A stretch of 11,301 bases of DNA, taken from the NCBI GenBank assembly GCA_016721865.1, contig JADKHF010000032.1, positions 1 to 11,301 of the forward strand, in the 5' to 3' direction. Each line of letters opens with the position of its first letter. The first letter of the stretch is position 1. The stretch comes from Nitrosomonas sp. GTDB taxonomy: Bacteria > Pseudomonadota > Gammaproteobacteria > Burkholderiales > Nitrosomonadaceae. The position numbers and the translations under genes are program-made. Under the pieces are notes generated by a model. The model was not told the origin of the DNA, did no database searches, and worked only from the letters and a program-made list of their open reading frames with translations. Of this stretch, positions 5,349-10,090 are shown piece after piece.

Positions 5349-5934
5349 CGCAAATGCTTTGACATTCAAAGTGCTCGAAGATGGTGAGATTTACGGCTAT
5401 GCGGCTGGCTCTACAGCAGCGTATGACAGCAAGCTGAGTTTGTTGATCAACGGCGTTCAGACAGTAAATTACATCCACAACCATCAAACACCTATCGGGA
5501 CACAGATTGATTTCGGTTTTGCCAATGCCGGTGATTTGATTGATTTCCGGCTAGACGTAATAACGACAGGAGATACGTTTTACTCAAATCATTTACTAAA
5601 TCTCGATGGTGTGCAGCATGTACAGCACACGCAATACGGAAACCTGCTCTACGTTGGATTCGAGGATTTGTGGCGAGGAGGCGATTTTGACTATGACGAC
5701 AACAGCGCATTTTTTACGAACGTTGCAGCAGTGGTACCAGAGCCAGATGCGTACATGAAGGTACTTGTTGGATTGCTATTAATCGCGTTTAGCGCAAGAG
5801 CGACAACACGGAAAACAATAAAAGGAATTCAATCAATGGAAGCAATTTGGAAAAAAGAGGCAAAAGAGGAAGTGGCGTTCTTTTTGATGGCGGTAGCGGT
5901 GTTTTATGGTGCATATGTAGCAATAAATTATTGA
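5305..5934 (+). CDS. Exported protein with PEP-CTERM sorting tail
   Basis: The protein starts MKKLLFIIAILFSVNANA, a signal peptide cut after A-N-A. The body ends in VGFEDLWRGGDFDYDDNSAF, an acidic calcium-binding-type motif seen at the end of DUF4114 domains (G-x-E-D-L-x-x-G-D-x-D-Y-D-D). Then comes VPEPDAYMKVLVGLLLIAFS: the PEP motif, a hydrophobic helix and basic residues, i.e. a PEP-CTERM signal read by exosortase in the host. It would be exported and processed at the surface, linked to exopolysaccharide. The open frame goes on through a second ORF (5836-5934) to 5934. Removing one base at AGAGCG (~5798) would instead end the protein as ARRQHGKQ at 5821, a normal Arg-rich PEP-CTERM end of 171 aa. 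ATG 5305 was chosen for its signal peptide over the upstream start at 5269. Confidence 0.75.
   Translation: MKKLLFIIAILFSVNANALTFKVLEDGEIYGYAAGSTAAYDSKLSLLINGVQTVNYIHNHQTPIGTQIDFGFANAGDLIDFRLDVITTGDTFYSNHLLNLDGVQHVQHTQYGNLLYVGFEDLWRGGDFDYDDNSAFFTNVAAVVPEPDAYMKVLVGLLLIAFSARATTRKTIKGIQSMEAIWKKEAKEEVAFFLMAVAVFYGAYVAINY
5836..5934 (+). CDS. Tiny membrane protein, 32 aa
   Basis: AAAGGA (5821-5826) stands nine bases before ATG 5836, which is in frame with the end of the PEP-CTERM ORF. The product is MEAIWKKEAKEEVAFFLMAV followed by AVFYGAYVAINY: a charged N-terminus and one transmembrane helix. It looks like its own small gene rather than a natural extension of a PEP-CTERM protein, whose family ends right after the basic cluster. 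The next gene starts immediately after its stop. Function is unknown. Confidence 0.5.
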   Translation: MEAIWKKEAKEEVAFFLMAVAVFYGAYVAINY

Positions 5935-6182
5935 GTGAAAACCAGAATATCCGAAGCTGTTTATGAGAAAACCGAACCAGATCGGCATAGATGCGAATGC
6001 AAAGAAACAGCAAGAATTTTTTATGAGCGCAGCTATGAAGATTGGGAAAAGCATCTTAAAGGCGTGGAATTAAAACGCGGACCAATAGCCACAAAAAACT
6101 TAAAGATTGCGTCGAGTGGCTTTGGGTGCGGCGAAAAGAAAAGTTAAAGGAGCAGAAAAATGGGACAAGCAAGGATTGGTGA
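5935..6182 (+). pseudogene. Hypothetical phage protein, ~82 aa, frameshifted
   Basis: The GTG at 5935 follows the previous stop with no gap, so translation is probably coupled; there is no own ribosome binding site. The product opens MKTRISEAVYEKTEPDRHRC with ECKE, similar to short phage proteins that start 'MKTKISEAVYEATEPxxxRCECRE'. The observed frame stops at 6147. Adding one A at CTTAAAGATT (~6100) instead continues to KDCVEWLWVRRKEKLKEQKN and a TGA at 6182, overlapping the next gene, which looks more natural. It is Lys/Glu-rich and soluble. Function is not known. Confidence 0.5.
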
Positions 6183-6309
6183 AATGATGCCAATATTTTT
6201 TGAATTTCTACTCACAGTCTTGGTACCGCTATGCCTGTCTGTTCTTCTTGTGCTGATTACGACATTAGCTGGATGGGCGATTGTTAAGCAGATTAGAAAA
6301 TATCTATGA
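6160..6309 (+). CDS. Small single-pass membrane protein, 49 aa
   Basis: AAAGGAG (6146-6152) lies eight bases before ATG 6160. The product has a short N-terminus (MGQARIGEMMPIFFE) and a long hydrophobic segment, LLTVLVPLCLSVLLVLITTL, around residues 17-38, followed by a basic end (KQIRKYL). The positive-inside rule puts the C-terminus in the cytoplasm. Its start overlaps the restored end of the previous gene and its TGA overlaps the next ATG (ATGA). It is an intact, convincing small phage membrane gene with unknown role; it is not recognisable as a holin by order or partner. Confidence 0.6.
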   Translation: MGQARIGEMMPIFFEFLLTVLVPLCLSVLLVLITTLAGWAIVKQIRKYL

Positions 6310-6598
6310 ACCAGCAAACCGAATCATGCAAGGCCAAAGTGTAGACAGAATAATCGAGTGACCCTTCCGATACACGCAGATCTTATGCTGAGACAAGGCT
6401 CGGCAATAGAAATACAAATTGAGGGATGTCTCTATCGGCTCAATTATCGAGAAATGCAGCAATGCAAGGCACGCATACAAAGGACGGACCAAGATTGAAG
6501 TTAATGATGCCGACGATGAGAGCGTGATTACGAGGATGCCTGTTAGAAGGGCTAAAACAGATTGCAAATTGAATCAGATTTTGCGTGCGAAGAAATAA
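6306..6598 (+). pseudogene. Hypothetical phage protein, ~96 aa, frameshifted
   Basis: ATG 6306 overlaps the previous stop (ATGA). It opens MNQQTESCKAK and is interrupted by TAG. One frame on reads RQNNRVTLPIHADLMLRQGS, AIEIQIEGCLYRLNYREMQQ and CKARI, and after a second shift near 6481 KIEVNDADDESVITRMPVRR to a TAA at 6598. Removing one base at each place (GCCAAAGTG ~6341, ACAAAGG ~6480) gives 96 aa. A GTG inside (6358) could also start the middle part. It is soluble and mixed; no family is recognised. Confidence comes from the ATGA coupling and sensible composition after correction. Confidence 0.4.
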
Positions 6599-6705
6599 AA
6601 CATAAAAATAGTAATGGCGAACTGAGCCGAATTAAACAGAAACCACCAAGTTTTAGGTTCGAAAGCCTTGGTGAAGCGGTAATTCGACGAAATCCCAAAG
6701 AATGA
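6562..6705 (+). CDS. Possible small ORF, 47 aa
   Basis: An open frame reads QIESDFACEEIKHKNSNGEL and then SRIKQKPPSFRFESLGEAVI to a TGA at 6705, which overlaps the next ATG (ATGA). The only in-frame start is TTG 6562, inside the previous gene and without a ribosome binding site, so the true start may be hidden by another shift. It fills a stretch with no other gene. Function is unknown. Confidence 0.35.
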   Translation: MQIESDFACEEIKHKNSNGELSRIKQKPPSFRFESLGEAVIRRNPKE

Positions 6706-6791
6706 TTTGCAGGTACATAGTTGATGTTTATTGGCCTGATATGGAACCGGATGATATTGATTTGATGGCCGAGAGAATGCCAAATGAGTAA
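6702..6791 (+). CDS. Tiny acidic ORF, 29 aa
   Basis: The product is MICRYIVDVYWPDMEPDDID and then LMAERMPNE. It is acidic and intact. Start and stop both overlap neighbours (ATGA at 6702-6705; ATGAGTAA at 6784-6791), the usual packing of phage nin-type genes. No similarity is recognised. Confidence 0.45.
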   Translation: MICRYIVDVYWPDMEPDDIDLMAERMPNE

Positions 6792-7075
6792 AAAGATTAC
6801 AGAAAGCGCAAGAGGGAAGGAGTGCCAAGTCAGGATTCCTCATGTTTGCTCTCATAATCCCGGAACGAGTTCGTTAGGAGCGCACCAGAATGGGCGCAGC
6901 AGGCGCAAATGGACTGAAAAGCAAAGATGCTCGGGATGTTATGCGCTGCCACGAAGTTAAATGATTTATATCGGGTTGAGAAATCAATTAAGATTCACAG
7001 GTTTAACTGTCAGAAATTACGCAGGAAATTGATGATTTCTACGAGAAGCACATGCTTGGGCACTTCAGATCTTAA
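6784..7075 (+). pseudogene. DUF1364-like phage protein, frameshifted
   Basis: The N-terminus, MSKKITESARGKECQVRIPH then VCSHNPGT, is the diagnostic opening of the DUF1364 family of lambdoid phage proteins (S-A-R-G-x-x-C-Q-x-R-I-P-x-x-C-x-x-x-P-E-T-T), with zinc-ligand-type Cys14 and Cys22. After 'NPGTSSLGAHQNG' the good sequence moves to another frame (GAAGANGLKSKDARDVMRCH), then again to SEITQEIDDFYEKHMLGHFR and a TAA at 7075; the length would be about 97 aa, normal for the family. The second Cys pair expected in a C-x-x-C-H is only partly seen (RCHE). DUF1364 proteins are predicted HNH-like, zinc-binding nucleic-acid proteins of the nin region. The middle is uncertain; a separate start at ATG 6961 is an alternative reading of the 3' part. 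Corrections are needed near 6890, 6958 and 7008. Confidence 0.55.
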
Positions 7076-7099
7076 TAATACGAAGGATTAGGGAAATAT

Positions 7100-7507
7100 A
7101 TGAATGATTTTGTTACTGAAAACACGACACCTGTTAATTCCAAAGATGAGACGGTTCAAGAGCCAATAGATCACGCAAAAGTTTACAAAATAAAGCTTAT
7201 TGAGAGTTTGATAGGACATGTAAAGCGTGAGAGCGTATTCATGGCAAAGTTTAACGAATTATTCGGTGACTATCCTGGGCTAAATAGCGAAACCTGCTTA
7301 TACCGATTCGTGAACGATCTGCTTAATGATCAAGTGAAGATTGTTGCTACGTTGATTGGCGACACACAGGCCGGGCTTGAGTGGTTCCTCTATGAAAATG
7401 AGTGCGGCGATAAAGGGTATGAGGCCGGAATTGATGAAGGTGAAACGAGGCAGATTAAAACGATTGAAGATTATCTTTGGCTGGTTGATATAGGCAAGGA
7501 GGCTTAA
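7100..7507 (+). CDS. Hypothetical phage protein, 135 aa
   Basis: This is an intact soluble acidic protein. After a flexible start (residues 1-25) come helices with KVYKIKLIESLIGHVKRESV, then YPGLNSETCLYRFVNDLLND and LIGDTQAGLEWFLYENECGD, ending EDYLWLV. The pattern 'L.GD....L.WFL.E...G' recurs in phage proteins of unknown function encoded in nin-like regions. AAGGATTAGGG upstream of ATG 7100 serves as ribosome binding site. It ends three bases before the next start. I do not know its function. Confidence 0.7.
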   Translation: MNDFVTENTTPVNSKDETVQEPIDHAKVYKIKLIESLIGHVKRESVFMAKFNELFGDYPGLNSETCLYRFVNDLLNDQVKIVATLIGDTQAGLEWFLYENECGDKGYEAGIDEGETRQIKTIEDYLWLVDIGKEA

Positions 7508-7509
7508 CC

Positions 7510-7758
7510 ATGAACAATCGTAGTCTGATGGATAGATTGATTCAATACACAATTGTTAATGAGAATCATTTGCATTTATTTAAAATATCCTGTAGGATGG
7601 CTAACATTCAAGCCCTAAGCATGAATATACCGCAGCAATCAGCGCGCTTGAGTGTGCGTAGTCGGATGGTTGCATCTACCCTGTTTTCTCTCATTAAACC
7701 CAGCGCACCTTCCTCTTCCTTTGGTGTGCTGGGTTTTTCTTTAGCGGTTGTGTCATGA
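7510..7758 (+). CDS. Hypothetical ORF with strong ribosome binding site; 3' end doubtful
   Basis: AGGAGG (7498-7503) precedes ATG 7510 closely, so something is translated here. The first ~27 residues (MNNRSLMDRLIQYTIVNENH...) look natural. The frame then runs through a strong terminator (7697-7738), which a real gene would not do. A one-base shift near 7592 (TGTAGGATGG) would give a short end, VGWLTFKP, stopping at 7613. So the true product may be a ~35-aa peptide followed by an untranslated stretch. Nothing recognisable is present. Confidence 0.35.
   Translation: MNNRSLMDRLIQYTIVNENHLHLFKISCRMANIQALSMNIPQQSARLSVRSRMVASTLFSLIKPSAPSSSFGVLGFSLAVVS
7697..7738 (+). terminator. Rho-independent terminator closing the nin-like block
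   Basis: AACCCAGCGCACC (7697-7709) pairs with GGTGTGCTGGGTT (7723-7735), with one G-T pair, and TTTTTCTTT follows. The stem core AACCCAG-GC is the same as in the terminator at 3581-3629, so the two are probably duplicated or share a module. Confidence 0.8.
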
Positions 7759-7840
7759 ATTTGACAAGCGCCATGATTCAGGCTTATCCGACCCCGCGAT
7801 GCTCGCGCATCCATTCCTTGAGAGTCTTATCACACAACCG
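7745..7840. repeat. 9-bp inverted repeat flanking 78 bp
   Basis: CGGTTGTGT (7745-7753) and ACACAACCG (7832-7840) are perfect inverted copies. The right copy encodes the last codons of the antitoxin remnant. The enclosed segment has no recognisable gene on either strand. It may mark the edge of an inserted piece, or be chance. Confidence 0.3.
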
Positions 7841-8018
7841 TCAGCTCAACATGCTTGCCAGCACGCGTTACGAATGTGACCAGCATATCAAGGCTGAATT
7901 TGTCCCATTTCCCGCGCACCAGATCAGAGACGCGCGATTGACCAATACCCAGTATTTTGGATGCTTGCTATTGCGTCCAATCTCGTTCGATTCGAGCCGC
8001 CGCGCCACCAACAACAGT
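7830..8018 (-). pseudogene. HigA-like XRE antitoxin remnant with amber stop
   Basis: On the minus strand the frame reads ARIERDWTQ, TAG (7968-7970), then QASKILGIGQSRVSDLVRGK, WDKFSLDMLVTFVTRAG and KHVELTVV to the TGA at 7830. This is the typical C-terminal half of HTH_37-type antitoxins of RelE/HigB systems ('LTQ.QAA.LLGVSQPRVSDL.RGK...FS.D.L......G..V.L.V'). The TAG replaces a residue inside the first HTH helix, and no start codon is available before the upstream stop at 8019-8021. The N-terminal portion of the family is absent and no toxin gene adjoins it. It runs opposite to its neighbours in a late-oriented region, so it looks like a leftover of an inserted accessory gene. Confidence 0.7.
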
Positions 8019-8043
8019 TTATAAATGGAGATTTGCGTAAAAA

Positions 8044-8547
8044 ATGAGCGGATATTCGCCAGCATTCAAGAAGGATATTGAAGAGCGCATCAATAAAGGC
8101 GCGCTGAAAGTTGCTGGTCAGAGCCCTGCATCGGTGCCAAATGTTAAATCGGTTCCCGCAGCAATCCATAAGAGCGGCGCTGGCAGTGAATCAATGCGCA
8201 ACCTGCAGGCACTCGGTCGTATGAAAACCGGCAAGATGAATAAAACAGAGATTGCTTATTCACATTATCTTGAGGCTTTAAAAGCGTGCGGAGAGATTTC
8301 CTGGTGGAAGTTCGAGGCGATAAAGCTGCGATTGGCAGATAACACGCATTACACGGTCGATTTCTTTGTAATGAAAGCATCAGGTGAACTCGAAGCGCAC
8401 GAAGTAAAAGGTTTTATGTTAGATGATGCCAATGTGAAGATAAAAATGGCAAATGAAATTTTTCCATTCAAATTTCTATTAATAAAGGCGGCGAACAAGA
8501 GTTGTAGCGCATGGAATATTAAAGAAATTGGTAATGGCAATTCATAA
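8044..8547 (+). CDS. DUF1064 family phage nuclease
   Basis: This is an intact 167-aa protein. The first ~58 residues are variable; then GKMNKTEIAYSHYLE (Glu69), FEAIKLRLADNTHYTVDFFV (Asp106) and ELEAHEVKG (Glu120, Lys122) form the E...D...ExK pattern of a PD-(D/E)XK fold, followed by DDANVKIKMANEIFPFKFLL. This order defines DUF1064 (PF06356), small predicted phage endonucleases, perhaps Holliday-junction or end-processing enzymes. A GGAG lies 13 bases before ATG 8044, longer than usual. It precedes the XRE and terminase genes. Family assignment is strong; activity is predicted only. Confidence 0.85.
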   Translation: MSGYSPAFKKDIEERINKGALKVAGQSPASVPNVKSVPAAIHKSGAGSESMRNLQALGRMKTGKMNKTEIAYSHYLEALKACGEISWWKFEAIKLRLADNTHYTVDFFVMKASGELEAHEVKGFMLDDANVKIKMANEIFPFKFLLIKAANKSCSAWNIKEIGNGNS

Positions 8548-8568
8548 CGCGCACGAGGTAATCAGTTA

Positions 8569-9225
8569 ATGGTCGAAGAAAAGCCGGTCTTAGAGGTTCC
8601 TAAAGCAAATTCCCGCGCAGCATTAGCAAAGAACATGGGGCTTAGGTTGCGTGCATCAAGAGAATCGATAGGTATGCCCCAAGGTGAGGCTGCCAGGCGT
8701 TTGGGTTATGCCAATCAAACGAAACTTGCCAAGATCGAGGGCGGCACGGATACAAACTCAGTACCGCATTGGATGGTTCTGAGAGCGGCAAGACTCTACG
8801 ATGTATCAATCGATTACATTTACGGCGAATCTGATGACTGGGAATTGAGCGCCAGGGCATTACAAGAGCGTGATATGGCCAAATGGATGATGGAAGCATG
8901 GGAAGCAGGTCGTCAGCGTGATTTAGAAGTCTTGAGAAAGCTCAAACTCAGGATGAATGCTATCAGTGAAACAGTGACCGGGTTATTTTCTGCATCGCAG
9001 GATGTGCAAGATGCGTTTAGAAGGTTCATTGAGCTTAATTCAGAAACATTTGATGATATGCGCGGCGGTAACCGGTTGCTTGCTTCAATAGATAAATTAT
9101 TTAATTTAACCGGAACCTGTAAGCGAAAAGTAACCAGATTCAGCAGTATGTGTAAGGCATCTGGAATAGGCGCTGCTATCGTGTCACAGGTCGACAAGCC
9201 GGTACAGCGGCAATTATTGTTGTAA
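8569..9225 (+). CDS. XRE-family phage regulator, 218 aa
   Basis: Residues ~24-60 form a helix-turn-helix: GLRLRASRESIGMPQGEAAR, then RLGYANQTKLAKIEGG, and ARLYDVSIDYIYGESDDWE closes the domain with the usual 'Y.VS.DYI.G..DD'. The rest is helical, with EAGRQRDLEVLRKLKLRMNA and FDDMRGGNRLLASIDKLFNL, a C-terminal region shared by phage proteins encoded just before terminase genes. It is likely a DNA-binding regulator of late transcription or a terminase-adjacent factor; the target is unknown. ATG 8569 follows GAGG by 10 bases. The last ~35 residues have no recognisable structure. The frame is intact. Confidence 0.75.
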   Translation: MVEEKPVLEVPKANSRAALAKNMGLRLRASRESIGMPQGEAARRLGYANQTKLAKIEGGTDTNSVPHWMVLRAARLYDVSIDYIYGESDDWELSARALQERDMAKWMMEAWEAGRQRDLEVLRKLKLRMNAISETVTGLFSASQDVQDAFRRFIELNSETFDDMRGGNRLLASIDKLFNLTGTCKRKVTRFSSMCKASGIGAAIVSQVDKPVQRQLLL

Positions 9226-9231
9226 TCAATT

Positions 9232-10090
9232 ATGGCAGCAAAACCAAAATTAACCACGGAAGAGTGGGCGAAAGTACGCAACACATGGGAATCAGACCCG
9301 CGTGAGGGTTATGCGTGGTTAGTTGAATCCATGGCATTGCCGGTATCGGCTCCGGGTGTGCGCAAGGTTTCTCTTCGGGATAAGTGGAAGAAAAGTGAGA
9401 AACCATCAAAACCCACAAAAACACCCAAAGAAACAAGCAAGTTAAAAACAAAAAAGCAAGGTTTCCAAGGTTTCGCAGAGAAACCATGCCAAGGTTTCGG
9501 AAACCATCGATATAGAAACCATCAATGATGATTCCGAAACCATCGAAGGTGATGATAAGAGTCCCGGTGGCAGACCAACTCTTTATAGAGAAGAGTATAA
9601 CGATCAAGTACATAGATTGTGTGTCTTAGGTGTGACTGAGGAAGAGATAGCTAAGTATTTCGGGGTATCGAAGAACACAATAACAAACTGGTAGAATGAG
9701 TACCCGATGTTTCTGGCCTCCATGGAAGAGGGCAAGATGGAAGCCGATGCTGATGTGGCTATGTCAACTTACAAATCAGCCACCGGTAAACACTATGTCG
9801 AGGAAGAAAAGATTGTTGTTGGCGAAGGAGTTAGGAATCTGAGAAGGCAGATACCGCCAGATGTTGCAGCACAAAGAATGTGGCTGTTCAATCGCAGGCC
9901 AAAAGAATGGAAAAACAAAATTGAATTGAAAGAAGATATCAACATCAATGTATTCCCTCCAAAAGAAGAGCTGGATGCCATTTACGACAGGGCGCTTGAA
10001 GAAGCCAGAAAGCGCAACGAAATGCTTATTGGCAGGCGTGAGCGGCTTGGGATTGTTATAGATCACGATAGTGGATTGATTGATGACTAA
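9232..10090 (+). pseudogene. Terminase small subunit, frameshift plus amber
   Basis: The first part, MAAKPKLTTEEWAKVRNTWE, SDPREGYAWLVESM and ALPVSAPGVRK, is a known N-terminal module of phage small terminases. After a Lys-rich linker the frame ends at 9528. One frame on, the linker becomes KVSETIDIETINDD and leads to GGRPTLYREEYNDQVHRLCV, LGVTEEEIAKYFGVSKNTIT (HTH), NW, an in-frame TAG (9692-9694), NEYPMFLASMEEGKMEADAD, and PPDVAAQRMWLFNRRPKEWK. This is the DNA-binding and oligomerisation core. One extra A in the A run at 9450-9455 and one codon change (perhaps WKNEYP) would give a continuous 285-aa protein. TerS recognises the packaging site and feeds DNA to TerL. Its stop overlaps the TerL start. 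As read, the protein would be non-functional. Confidence 0.8.
9364..9541 (+). repeat. GGTTTC / GAAACC repeat cluster, candidate pac or cos recognition site
   Basis: GGTTTC starts at 9366, 9460, 9469 and 9493; its reverse complement GAAACC starts at 9399, 9480, 9500, 9515 and 9536. Four of the GAAACC copies are followed by ATC. One pair makes the tight palindrome GGTTTCGGAAACC (9493-9505). All lie in the linker of the small-terminase gene, the usual place for packaging sites in P22- and SPP1-type phages. The function is inferred. Confidence 0.5.

Noticed and set aside
7625..7696. A second tRNA-like element before the terminator at 7697 (TTGCATC as a T-loop, hairpin CGCGC...GTGCG).
   Set aside because: The putative T stem does not pair and no acceptor stem is found.
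7755..8024. 89-aa plus-strand ORF.
   Set aside because: It is antisense to the antitoxin remnant and has no family features.
7968..9694. Amber reassignment: two conserved genes carry in-frame TAG and none of the supported genes ends in TAG.
   Set aside because: The long intact genes (TerL, XRE-218, DUF1064, CII) use ordinary CAA/CAG and other codons with no internal TAG, and frameshifts occur as well. Decay or error explains it better.
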